Part shown: in pieces, positions 14,455-21,984 of the stretch
Numbering within the stretch: position 1 is the stretch's first letter
Layout: each line of letters starts with the position of its first letter
DNA from: Nitrospira sp. UBA2083
GTDB taxonomy: Bacteria; Nitrospirota; Nitrospiria; Nitrospirales; Nitrospiraceae
Direction: 5' to 3'
Assembly (NCBI GenBank): GCA_002331625.1
Contig: DCZN01000100.1
Location: forward strand, 4,687 to 31,933
Length of the DNA: 27,247 nt
Notes under the pieces: generated by a model
The model's database searches: none
What the model saw: the letters and a program-made list of their open reading frames with translations, nothing else
Told to the model about the DNA's origin: nothing
Translations under genes and position numbers: made by a program

Positions 14455-15438
14455 TCAGGCGTACCCGTGGGACGTGAACCATCGCACCGCTTTCTCGAGC
14501 GCAATCTCGGGAGGATTCTGAGGAAGCCCTAGTTCTCGAACCGCCTTGCTGCAATCGTAATGCATTTTGTACTTGGCCATCTTGACGCCTTCAAGCGGAA
14601 TACGCGGTGGGTGACCGGTCAAGTTGGCGAACCAGTGGTTGAGGTAGGCGAGCGGAAGCACAGCGCCTCTTGGGAGCTTCAGGGCTGGAGCCTTGAGGCC
14701 TGTCAGCTTGCTCAGAATCTCGAATACCTCGCGGAGCAATAGGTTCCTACTCCCCAAGATATACCGTTCTCCTTGCCGACCTTTCTCCATTGCGAGCAGA
14801 TGGCCGGTGGCGACATCATCAACATCGATGATGTTCATTCCGGTTTCGATGTAGGCCGGCATGCGGCCCTTCATGAAATCGACAATCACCTGACCGGTGG
14901 GGGTCGGTTTCACATCGGCCTCTCCCACCGGGGCGCTCGGATTCACGATGACGACCGGCAATCCTTCCTTCGCCAGCTTGTGCACTTCTTGTTCAGCCAA
15001 GTACTTCGAGCGCTTATAGTGGCCGGCCATCTGCTCAAGCGATACCGGTGTGTCCTCTGTTCCGAGTCCCCCGCCGGGCGGGAGGCCGATGGCCCCAATG
15101 GTACTGCAATAGACCGTGCGTTCGATACCGACGTCGCGCGCGGCCTCCAAAAGATTTCTGGTGCCGGCCACGTTGATGTCATAGAAGATGGATGGGTCCT
15201 TGGCCCAGAGCGCGTAATGAGCCGCTACATGGTAAAGGTGGCCGCAACCAGTAAGTGCCGTCCGGAGTGACGCGGGGTCGCGCAAATCACCAGAGACTCG
15301 TTCAACCGGCAGCCCGTCAAGATTTCGGAGGTCGGAATCCGGGCGAGCCAAGACACGAACCTCGACGTCGGTTCGGACGAGGGCTCGTGCCACCGCCGCC
15401 CCGACGAATCCGGTTGCGCCTGTGACGAGAGCTTTCAT
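14455..15438 (-). CDS. hpnA: Hopanoid-associated sugar epimerase HpnA
   Basis: This 327-residue extended short-chain dehydrogenase/epimerase has the NAD(P)-binding motif TGATGFVG (residues 6-13) and the catalytic triad candidates T113 and Y141-x3-K145 (YKRSK). Segments such as YHVAAHYALWAKDP and MNIIDVDDVATGHLLAMEKG are typical of HpnA. HpnA proteins occur in hopanoid loci and are thought to act on the sugar part of the hopanoid side chain, although the exact reaction is not settled. Location next to polyprenyl diphosphate synthase supports an isoprenoid lipid role. No squalene-hopene cyclase or other hpn genes are in the window. A dihydroflavonol reductase-like activity is the main alternative. 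Confidence 0.9.
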   Translation of the reverse strand: MKALVTGATGFVGAAVARALVRTDVEVRVLARPDSDLRNLDGLPVERVSGDLRDPASLRTALTGCGHLYHVAAHYALWAKDPSIFYDINVAGTRNLLEAARDVGIERTVYCSTIGAIGLPPGGGLGTEDTPVSLEQMAGHYKRSKYLAEQEVHKLAKEGLPVVIVNPSAPVGEADVKPTPTGQVIVDFMKGRMPAYIETGMNIIDVDDVATGHLLAMEKGRQGERYILGSRNLLLREVFEILSKLTGLKAPALKLPRGAVLPLAYLNHWFANLTGHPPRIPLEGVKMAKYKMHYDCSKAVRELGLPQNPPEIALEKAVRWFTSHGYA

Positions 15439-15447
15439 GACGAAGAT

Positions 15448-15535
15448 GTGAAGCGTGAAGCGTGAAGTATGAGGCGTGTGAAATGAAAATGACAGCTCAG
15501 TTGCACGGTGTTGAGTTTCACGAGATACGCTTCAC
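15448..15535. repeat. GTGAAGC heptamer repeats with inverted copy
   Basis: Tandem 7-base units (GTGAAGC, GTGAAGC, GTGAAGT, ATGAGGC) run from 15448 to about 15475, and ACGCTTCAC at 15527-15535 is an inverted copy. The element fills the gap between hpnA and the polyprenyl synthase gene and can fold into a hairpin. Confidence 0.6.
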
Positions 15536-15543
15536 GAACGACG

Positions 15544-16434
15544 TCAATTCTTACGGCTTGTGATGTATCGCGCGATCTCGCGCAAGGGATCGGCAGAGGG
15601 ACCGAACGATGATAAGCGGTTGATGGCACGGGTGACACAGTCGTCAGCCAGTTTTTTTGCCCCATCCACTCCGTAAAACGTCGGATAGGTTTTCTTGCCT
15701 CGCTCGGCATCCGTATTGGGGTTCTTCCCCAGCTCTTCGCGCGTGCCGGTCACATTCAGCACGTCGTCGGCGATCTGAAACGCCAACCCAATATCTTCGG
15801 CATAGCCCGTCATGTCGTCGAGCTGCCGGTCATTGGCTCCGGCCGCAATGGCGCCCATTCGAACCGCGGCGCGAATGAGCATGCCGGTCTTGTGCTTGTG
15901 AATATTCTGCAGAGTGGGGAGGTCGATGTCTTTATTTTCAGCCTGGATGTCGAACACCTGGCCGCCCACCATGCCCAGGTTACCGGACCCAAAGGCCAAC
16001 TCTTGAATGATGCGGACTTGCCGTACTGGATCGCAGTCCTTCATCAGATCCGGCCGCGTGATCAAATCGAAGGCCATCGTGAGCAGTGCGTCACCGGCCA
16101 GGATGGCCATCGCCTCGCCATAGACTTTGTGATTCGTCGGTTTGCCACGGCGAAAATCATCGTTGTCCATCGACGGCAGATCGTCGTGGATCAACGAATA
16201 GGTATGGATCAGCTCCAGCGAGCAGGCCACCGGCATGAGACCAGGCGGCGTCTGGCCAAGCGCGTCTGCTGCCGCGATTGCCAGAATCGGCCGCACCCGT
16301 TTCCCGCCCGCCATCAGGCTATAACGCAGACTTTCATGCAACGTCGTCGGGGGGGTGACGGAAGGAGGTGCAACAAGATCGAGAAATCGATCGACGTCGA
16401 TCCGTTTCCGTTCAAGATACTCCGCGATGTTCAT
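15544..16434 (-). CDS. ispA: Polyprenyl (farnesyl/geranylgeranyl) diphosphate synthase
   Basis: This 296-residue trans-prenyltransferase condenses isopentenyl diphosphate with allylic diphosphates. The first Asp-rich motif is DDLPSMD (residues 84-90) within SLELIHTYSLIHDDLP, as in bacterial short-chain synthases of the IspA type. The second is DDVLN (223-227), where the usual final Asp is Asn. GGKRVRP (43-49) and KTG (182-184) are also present. I chose the ATG at 16434 (MNIAEYLE) because residues upstream of it (frame open to 16500) are not typical. It heads the minus-strand group with hpnA and the carotenoid gene, and would supply their precursors. Product length, C15 or C20, cannot be fixed from sequence. 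Confidence 0.92.
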   Translation of the reverse strand: MNIAEYLERKRIDVDRFLDLVAPPSVTPPTTLHESLRYSLMAGGKRVRPILAIAAADALGQTPPGLMPVACSLELIHTYSLIHDDLPSMDNDDFRRGKPTNHKVYGEAMAILAGDALLTMAFDLITRPDLMKDCDPVRQVRIIQELAFGSGNLGMVGGQVFDIQAENKDIDLPTLQNIHKHKTGMLIRAAVRMGAIAAGANDRQLDDMTGYAEDIGLAFQIADDVLNVTGTREELGKNPNTDAERGKKTYPTFYGVDGAKKLADDCVTRAINRLSSFGPSADPLREIARYITSRKN

Positions 16435-16587
16435 ACGATCGATATTCCTGATGACCCGCTCAGTCGCGCGGAGAGTAACAAACGATCGGGGATGAGTCAA
16501 ACAGGGCGGCCGCCCTCCCTGTTCGGCATCACGCTCGTTGCACCGCTAAATAACGAGGATGGGGGTGTCTCGAGAATGGGATTCAAT

Positions 16588-16697
16588 GCCTCCACGGACT
16601 CTCGCCGCTGAATCTTATTCGATTCACTCAATCGAATCTCTTTCGATACATCTTTCCGTGATCAGCAGGGTGTTAGTCTACGTACAACCCAATAGGC
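16588..16697 (+). repeat. Direct repeat copy A (110 bp) upstream of the first RTX gene
   Basis: This block matches 18748-18857 with about seven mismatches and no gaps. A second shorter matching block follows (16760-16787 against 18921-18948). The copy lies about 270 bases before the RTX start codon, in a stretch without genes, and holds an inverted repeat at 16617-16637. Confidence 0.9.
16617..16637. promoter_or_regulatory. Operator-like inverted repeat upstream of RTX gene 1
   Basis: ATTCGATT and AATCGAAT arms flank five bases. In the copy before RTX gene 2 (18777-18797) the symmetry extends to 10-base arms around one central base. Conservation in both copies suggests a protein-binding site or RNA hairpin. 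Confidence 0.5.
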
Positions 16698-16970
16698 CGA
16701 CGTGATTCTGTTGAAAGTACGTGCCATCGGTGCCTAGCCCGAGGTCATCATGTGCGAGTCTCAGGTTGGCATCGCGTTTGCTCGGAATAGGCTTGAGTCG
16801 TCTGCCACCAAGGAACATGTTGCGATCTCGCTATAGAGGAGAGAGTAGGAGTACAGAGTGGACGTGTTCTCAATCATGAGGGTGGGCAAGGCCTTCACTG
16901 GGGCCTATCCCCCGTCCCACCAGGCCAGTCTAATCCGGTCAGGAGGACACACGAACCATAGGAGGTTATG

Positions 16971-18533
16971 ATGCCGACATTCACGGGAACACCATTTGAC
17001 GACACTCTCTTCGGCACAGACAGGTATGATGACATCATTGTGGGATTTGAGGGAGATGACGCCTTGTACGGGCTTGGCGGCAATGACCAGCTCGCCGGCT
17101 ACGACGGCAACGACATACTGGACGGTGGGATCGGCATCGACAGGATGTTCGGCGGCGACGGTAACGATCTTTATATGAAAGACAACGTTCGAGACGAGAT
17201 GGCGGAGTCTTTTGACGATGCATCTGGCGGGGTGGACCTCGTGTGGTCGTCTGTGAGCCATACCCTCGGCTACGGGTTTGAGCATCTTGCCCTGATGGGC
17301 GTGGCCAATATTAGTGGCACGGGCAATGTGAAGGACAATATCATCGAGGGCAACAGTGGTAGGAATGTACTCAAGGGCGGGCTGGGCAACGACACCCTCA
17401 AGGGCGGCCTGGGTGATGATACGCTCAGTGGCGACAGCGGCGATGACGTGCTGGAGGGGGGGGCCGGGTACGACACTGCCTCCTACGCCACGGCGAAGGC
17501 TGGCGTCACGGTCGAACTCGGTCTGTCACGAGCGCAGGATACGGGGGAGGCCGGGATCGACACGTTGATGGACATTGAGTATCTCACCGGCTCGAAATTC
17601 GACGACACCCTCACCAACAATAATTCGCTGCGTAACATCAGGATTAACGGCGGGGCGGGTAAAGACCTCCTCGGGGGTGACGGAGGCAGTGGCACGCTCA
17701 ACGGCGGCGCCGGTGATGACCGACTCGGCATCGCTTTTGGCTCGTACACGCTCAATGGCGGGGCTGGCGATGATGTGCTGGACTCCCTTGGTGGCACTGC
17801 CACGTTCAATGGCGGGGACGGCAATGACACGCTGAAAGCTGAATTCGGCACTGCGACGCTGAACGGCGGGGATGACAATGACAGGCTGAAAGCTGATTCG
17901 AGCAAGGCGACGCTGAACGGCGGGGCTGGTGATGATGCACTGGACTCCTTTAATGGCACTGTCACGCTGAACGGCGGGGACGGCAATGACTGGCTGACAT
18001 CTAGTCTTGATCGCACTGCGACGCTGAACGGCGGGGACGGTGATGATACGCTGTTCGCTTCGGAACCCCTGATTGCTTCGGAAGGTAACCTCACGCTGAA
18101 CGGCGGGGACGGCAATGATGAGGTGACCTTCGAGAGTCGCTCCGGTCATTCCACGATAGACGGGGGGAGTGGGGCCGACAGGCTGGGTCACGGCTTTCAT
18201 GGGGGGAATCCTGGAGATAGTACCGTGACCTTTGACTACAATGCAGTCAGCGACAGCCTCGCTGGGACGGGCAGGGATACGATCGCCGGGTTTACTGGAT
18301 TGGGCGCGGGGCTCGGCGACCAGATCGATCTGACCGATATCGATGCCAATGCCATGGTAGCAGGCAAGCAGAGCTTCATCTTCGGTGGGCCTCATACGGC
18401 GGGACACCTGTGGTATGACAGCGGGTTCTTAAACGGCAACACCGATACGGACGCAGGGCCAGAGTTTCAGATTCAGCTGGTCGGCGCCCCGGCGCTGTCC
18501 GTCGGGGGGCCTGGTAGCGACATTCTCTTGTAA
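16971..18533 (+). CDS. RTX calcium-binding secreted protein with 18-residue beta-roll array
   Basis: This 520-residue Gly/Asp-rich protein has no N-terminal signal peptide but many GGxGxDxLx calcium-binding nonapeptides, the mark of RTX proteins exported by type I secretion. Canonical repeats fill residues 22-68 and 135-170. A module with SYATAKAGVTVELGLS and IDTLMDIEYLTGSKFDDTL (170-215) follows. Between residues 242 and 350 comes an array of 18-residue units (TLNGGAGDDxLxxxxGTA), in which only one nonapeptide per unit keeps the calcium motif. Residues 418-520 resemble the serralysin C-terminal (PF08548-type) domain and end GSDILL, the likely secretion signal. No enzymatic domain is seen, so it may be adhesive or a surface-layer or matrix protein. 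The ATG at 16971 has GGAGG five bases upstream; 16968 is also possible. Confidence 0.9.
   Translation: MPTFTGTPFDDTLFGTDRYDDIIVGFEGDDALYGLGGNDQLAGYDGNDILDGGIGIDRMFGGDGNDLYMKDNVRDEMAESFDDASGGVDLVWSSVSHTLGYGFEHLALMGVANISGTGNVKDNIIEGNSGRNVLKGGLGNDTLKGGLGDDTLSGDSGDDVLEGGAGYDTASYATAKAGVTVELGLSRAQDTGEAGIDTLMDIEYLTGSKFDDTLTNNNSLRNIRINGGAGKDLLGGDGGSGTLNGGAGDDRLGIAFGSYTLNGGAGDDVLDSLGGTATFNGGDGNDTLKAEFGTATLNGGDDNDRLKADSSKATLNGGAGDDALDSFNGTVTLNGGDGNDWLTSSLDRTATLNGGDGDDTLFASEPLIASEGNLTLNGGDGNDEVTFESRSGHSTIDGGSGADRLGHGFHGGNPGDSTVTFDYNAVSDSLAGTGRDTIAGFTGLGAGLGDQIDLTDIDANAMVAGKQSFIFGGPHTAGHLWYDSGFLNGNTDTDAGPEFQIQLVGAPALSVGGPGSDILL
17694..18021 (+). repeat. 54-bp tandem repeats within RTX gene 1
   Basis: ACGCTCAACGGCGG-like unit starts fall at 17694, 17748, 17802, 17856, 17910 and 17964, exactly 54 bases apart, then at 18021 (57) and 18093 (72). 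The reading frame is kept throughout. The units are coding and divergent in their second half. Confidence 0.92.
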
Positions 18534-18545
18534 GCCTCTCAACTT

Positions 18546-18581
18546 CACGCAGGGCATCTCCTGACGGGGGCACCCTGCGTG
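18546..18581. terminator. GC-rich hairpin after RTX gene 1
   Basis: CACGCAGGG (18546-18554) pairs perfectly with CCCTGCGTG (18573-18581), 13 bases after the stop. No T-tract follows. A similar hairpin follows RTX gene 2. Confidence 0.6.
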
Positions 18582-18747
18582 GATCGATCAAGGGGAGCGT
18601 GAATTCCTCACCCTGTGCGCGATGCGCGGCCATTGATGCTCTCGTCTGCTCGTTTGCGTCGGCCCTATGATTCCACTCCGTATCGAACACTCACCGAGGC
18701 CATCGCAAGTGAGCCCATGCGGGCCAGCCTCCGGAATCGTATTTGAG

Positions 18748-18857
18748 GCCTCCACGGACTCTCGCCACTGAATCTTATTCGATTCACTGAATCGAATCTC
18801 TTTCGACACATCTTTCCGTGATCAGCAGGGTGTTAGTCTATGTGCAACTCGATAGGC
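18748..18857 (+). repeat. Direct repeat copy B (110 bp) upstream of the second RTX gene
   Basis: This is the second copy of the block at 16588-16697, 2160 bases downstream, with about seven substitutions. It is followed at 18921-18948 by the second conserved stretch. The remainder of this gap of about 600 bases (18534-19136) shows no convincing gene. Confidence 0.9.
18777..18797. promoter_or_regulatory. Perfect operator-like palindrome upstream of RTX gene 2
   Basis: Ten-base arms (ATTCGATTCA and its complement) flank a single central C. It is the counterpart of the element at 16617-16637. Confidence 0.55.
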
Positions 18858-19136
18858 AGATCCTATCTTATTGGTAATACGTACAATTTTAACGTCGCCT
18901 GACATCGTCGATGGGCTGGCCTCAGGTTGGCATCGAGTTTGCTCGGAACACGCATCAGTTACTGGCCATGAATGAACGCGTTGCAACGAGTCGGATTCGG
19001 GCAGCATGAAGCAGAAGGCCGTGAACTGGTTGGAAACCTGAGGGCGAGAGAGGCTCCACGAGAGCCGGTCCCCCTTCACTCAACAATCTGGCTGGGCCGA
19101 TCCAGTTAGGAAAACACACCAACGGAGGAGATTATT

Positions 19137-20864
19137 ATGGCGACTATTATCGGAACGAATGGCAATGACATCCTCCCCAGGCTATCTGATCCTCCCACGA
19201 CAGGTCGGGACACGATTATTGGACGGGCTGGCAACGATCGATTGTCTGGCCATGGGGAAAATGACCGTCTTCAAGGCGGCCTTGGCAAGGACAGGCTCGA
19301 CGGTGGGGCCGGGGTCGACACCGCCGACTACGGCAAGATCATCATCGGTGGGACGACCTACACTGGCGCGACGGATGGCGTCGGTGTCACGGTCAACCTT
19401 AATCTGACGGGCGAGCAGAACACAGTAGGGGCGGGCCCCGACACGCTCATGGGTATTGAGAACCTGACCGGGACGAACTTCAACGACGCCCTGGCCGGCA
19501 ATAGCCTCTCGAATGTGCTCAAAGGCCAGGCTGGCAGCGATATCATGGCTGGGGGTGCGGGGATTGATCACCTCTTCGGTGAGAACGACGACGACCTGCT
19601 CAACGGTGGTGTCGGGAACGACCGGCTGAACGGCGGGGCCGGAAGCGACACCGCCGACTACGGCACCTTCATCATCGGAGGGCAGGCTGTCACCGGCGCC
19701 ACGGCGGGCGTCACGGTCAATCTTAATCTTGCAGGACAACAGAACACAGTGGGGGCGGGCCTCGACACGCTCATGAGTATCGAGAATCTCACCGGCTCGA
19801 ACTTCAACGACACCCTCACTGGCAATAGCGCCGATAACAAACTCACGGGCCGGGCGGGCCACGACATCCTCAATGGCGGGGAGGGCAAGGATACGCTTCA
19901 GGGCGACAGCGGCAATGACACATTGAATGGGGGGGGTGGGTTCGACGACACTGCCTCCTACAGCACGGCGACGGCGGGCGTCACGGTTGAGGTCAATGGC
20001 GCAGGCGCGCAGAACACGGGAGGTGCTGGCATCGACACACTCGTGGATATTGAGAATCTTATCGGTTCAAACTTCAACGACATGCTCACCGTCAATTACT
20101 TAGATCCTGATGGCTTTGAGGTTGCTGGCGAATTCACGCTCAACGGCGGGGCTGGCAACGACACGCTCCGTGGACCCAGCTTTCCCAGTGGCCCATCAGC
20201 CGCCGCCACACTTAACGGCGGGGCTGGCAATGATATCCTGTCTACTCAGCTCGGTGACCAGAACGGCGGGGACGGCGATGACCACCTGGCCAGTGGCGAG
20301 GGTGACGGCAGGTTGGATGGCGGGACTGGCAATGATGTGCTGGACGTTGGAGATGGGTTCTATGAGCTCATTGGCGGGACGGGCAATGACAGGATGAGTG
20401 CCTCTCCCTTCCTCGACTTCGGCGGCTACACGATGTATGGGGGGGCTGGGGCCGATACTATGCGTATCGGTCGTGTCAGTGGTGCGCATGAGGCGACTGT
20501 GCGATTCGATTACAAGGCGGTCAACGACAGTCCAGCTGGTGCTGGCAGGGATAAGATCGACGGGTTTAGGGGAAATGGCGCTGCTACTGGGGAAGAGGGG
20601 GAGAACAAAGGGGACGTGATCGATCTGATCACGATCGATGCCAATACGACTGTGTCTGCGCCAGGCAACCAGGCCTTCACCTGGATTGGTGGCGGTCGAC
20701 CTACAGCGGCAGGCCAGCTCCGGTATGATAACGGGCTCCAGCTCCTGCAGGGCTACACGGATGCGAATTTGGCGACACCGGAGATCGAGATTAAGCTGGT
20801 GGGCGTCTCGCTCTCTGAGCTCTTCGTCAGTTCAGGGCATCCTGGCACGGACATTCTGTTGTAG
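19137..20864 (+). CDS. RTX calcium-binding secreted protein, second copy
   Basis: This 575-residue paralogue of the preceding RTX protein lies in the same direction, with GGAGGAG six bases before the ATG. RTX nonapeptides begin at residue 28. Three successive modules carry DTA-x-Y, GVTV-x-(L/V), NT-x-GAG-x-DTL and IENLTGxNFND motifs (about residues 61-120, 171-228 and 271-318); the first two are a tandem duplication of about 110 residues with near-identical DNA. Further nonapeptides fill 333-445. The C-terminal domain (about 453-575; TVRFDYKAVNDSPAGAGRDK near its start) matches that of the first protein and ends TDILL, the probable type I secretion signal. No catalytic domain or signal peptide is seen. 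An extracellular calcium-dependent structural role is likely. Confidence 0.9.
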   Translation: MATIIGTNGNDILPRLSDPPTTGRDTIIGRAGNDRLSGHGENDRLQGGLGKDRLDGGAGVDTADYGKIIIGGTTYTGATDGVGVTVNLNLTGEQNTVGAGPDTLMGIENLTGTNFNDALAGNSLSNVLKGQAGSDIMAGGAGIDHLFGENDDDLLNGGVGNDRLNGGAGSDTADYGTFIIGGQAVTGATAGVTVNLNLAGQQNTVGAGLDTLMSIENLTGSNFNDTLTGNSADNKLTGRAGHDILNGGEGKDTLQGDSGNDTLNGGGGFDDTASYSTATAGVTVEVNGAGAQNTGGAGIDTLVDIENLIGSNFNDMLTVNYLDPDGFEVAGEFTLNGGAGNDTLRGPSFPSGPSAAATLNGGAGNDILSTQLGDQNGGDGDDHLASGEGDGRLDGGTGNDVLDVGDGFYELIGGTGNDRMSASPFLDFGGYTMYGGAGADTMRIGRVSGAHEATVRFDYKAVNDSPAGAGRDKIDGFRGNGAATGEEGENKGDVIDLITIDANTTVSAPGNQAFTWIGGGRPTAAGQLRYDNGLQLLQGYTDANLATPEIEIKLVGVSLSELFVSSGHPGTDILL

Positions 20865-20874
20865 GAAGCGACTT

Positions 20875-20911
20875 CCACGCCGGGTGTCACGGATCGGGGC
20901 GCCCGGCGTGG
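20875..20911. terminator. GC-rich hairpin after RTX gene 2
   Basis: CCACGCCGGG (20875-20884) pairs perfectly with CCCGGCGTGG (20902-20911). It sits 10 bases after the stop, in the same position and form as the hairpin after RTX gene 1. No T-tract follows. Confidence 0.65.
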
Positions 20912-21142
20912 GCCCATCAAGGGTTCATAAAGCAATCCGGTCAATTGAAGTCGCACCTTGCACTCAATCGCGAGTCATTCTTCTGATAGCGGTCGGCCAC
21001 CGTCGGTATGTGTATGAGGAGCTGACTGAGCGACTTCGACGAAAGGGACGAGAATAGGGAGTAGGATTACCGTGACGCATCTGAAGCGAAAGCCAGGCTA
21101 TTGGGTTTCGTGCCGCAAGACCAAGTTGCATCTCCCCTTCGC
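20912..21142. other. Gene-poor gap after the RTX pair
   Basis: I see no convincing gene. A plus-strand open frame ending at 21057 (ELTERLRRKGRE) is the out-of-frame tail of a shadow of the RTX gene and has no start signal of its own. Confidence 0.4.
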
Positions 21143-21172
21143 TTGTTTTTCCGACGATCGCCCCGCTATACT
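21143..21172 (+). promoter_or_regulatory. Promoter for a probably leaderless transcript
   Basis: TTGTTT (21143-21148) and TATACT (21167-21172) are 18 bases apart. Only eight bases separate the -10 from the ATG at 21181, and no ribosome-binding site is present, so the mRNA may begin at or very near the start codon. Confidence 0.5.
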
Positions 21173-21180
21173 CCCGCACC

Positions 21181-21471
21181 ATGAGTATTCGAAAAGCTGG
21201 TGGCGAGTGGGAGCCGATGACGCTTCCGGTTCAACCCCGCCTGTGCCGAGTGTGCCAAGAAGACCTCTATCGGGACAAAACCATGCTTCGCGGAGGCTGG
21301 TCTCGCTGCACGGTCTGTGACGAGTTTGTCCATTACAGTTGTCTGGCCAGTGGGAAGGTGTCCTTCCTGAAGGCCAGGCCGCGCGTATGCAAGGCCTGCC
21401 GTTCGGTGCAGGAAGGGAGTGTCGCGCCGTCTCTAAACAAAGATGGGTCTCCTGCGGCAGCCATGCCCTGA
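21181..21471 (+). CDS. Small protein with PHD/RING-like C4HC3 zinc finger
   Basis: This 96-residue soluble protein has eight potential zinc ligands: C22, C25, C43, C46, H51, C54, C70 and C73. The spacing C-x2-C-x17-C-x2-C-x4-H-x2-C-x15-C-x2-C fits the cross-braced C4HC3 pattern of eukaryotic PHD fingers, and CTVCDEFVHYSCL resembles a PHD core. The Trp usually found two residues before the seventh Cys is absent. Residues 78-96 look disordered. The start has no ribosome-binding site but a promoter ends eight bases upstream. It is followed by another small Cys-pair protein in the same direction. Whether it binds protein, RNA or DNA is not known; a bacterial treble-clef or zinc-ribbon protein is the main alternative. 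Confidence 0.68.
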   Translation: MSIRKAGGEWEPMTLPVQPRLCRVCQEDLYRDKTMLRGGWSRCTVCDEFVHYSCLASGKVSFLKARPRVCKACRSVQEGSVAPSLNKDGSPAAAMP

Positions 21472-21568
21472 ATTCTGGTTCCATTCTGCTCCTGTACGAT
21501 TTCCACATGCAGTCGGCTACATCTTGGTGAGGAGGTTTCCTGGTGTCCCACCGTCTATTGAGACGAAC

Positions 21569-21940
21569 ATGACGCAGGTCATCCGGAGCGGAGCGTTTCT
21601 GCAACAGTGTTGGTCGGTTCATCCCCTCTGCGTCACTGTCAAACGGATGACAGAGGAGAACGTGGTGGTGCTCCTCTGCAGTTCCTGCAAGTCTGCTCAT
21701 CATCTGAGTATTGCCGCGATCACATCGATCGCTTCTTCAGCGCAGCAGGTGGCTGCGGAAGTAGCTCTTTCAGACGAACCGTTCGGAGACGAATGCCTCA
21801 AGGCCTGTGTCTCGACGCACCATACATCCCTGAGCCTCCGGGAGATGGATGTGTTTCAGGATTTAGTGCGGCTGCGCTGTGCCGACTGTCGGCGGTTGTA
21901 TGACCTGACTGTCTCGGCATTCGAAACACGCCAGAAGTAG
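21569..21940 (+). CDS. Small protein with two CxxC motifs, internally duplicated
   Basis: This 123-residue protein has two similar halves. Each contains an upstream Cys (C21, C80), a hydrophobic strand, a CxxC (37-40 in VVLLCSSCKSAHHLSI and 104-107 in VRLRCADCRRLYDLTV) and a following hydrophobic strand. The pattern suggests two small zinc-ribbon or treble-clef units, or one pseudo-symmetric site. I chose the ATG at 21569 because the frame upstream (open to 21443) overlaps the preceding gene and looks non-coding. It lies 97 bases after the PHD-like gene and 44 bases before the next one. No known family was recognised. Confidence 0.6.
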   Translation: MTQVIRSGAFLQQCWSVHPLCVTVKRMTEENVVVLLCSSCKSAHHLSIAAITSIASSAQQVAAEVALSDEPFGDECLKACVSTHHTSLSLREMDVFQDLVRLRCADCRRLYDLTVSAFETRQK

Positions 21941-21984
21941 TCGAGCACGAGAGGAACAGAGAATCTCCCCTTCGCACCTCTATC

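Noticed and set aside
15892..16611. 239-codon plus-strand frame opposite the polyprenyl synthase gene
   Set aside because: The opposite strand encodes a clear prenyltransferase with both Asp-rich motifs; the plus frame lacks any domain.
17694..18110. Regular 54-bp spacing that could look like a CRISPR array or minisatellite
   Set aside because: The repeats stay in frame inside a single RTX gene and encode calcium-binding motifs; there are no unique spacers of constant length and no cas genes.
17483..18407. Long antisense open frames (210 and 293 codons) opposite RTX gene 1
   Set aside because: They mirror the Gly/Asp-rich repeats of the RTX gene and give repetitive, low-complexity products; the plus frame explains the sequence.
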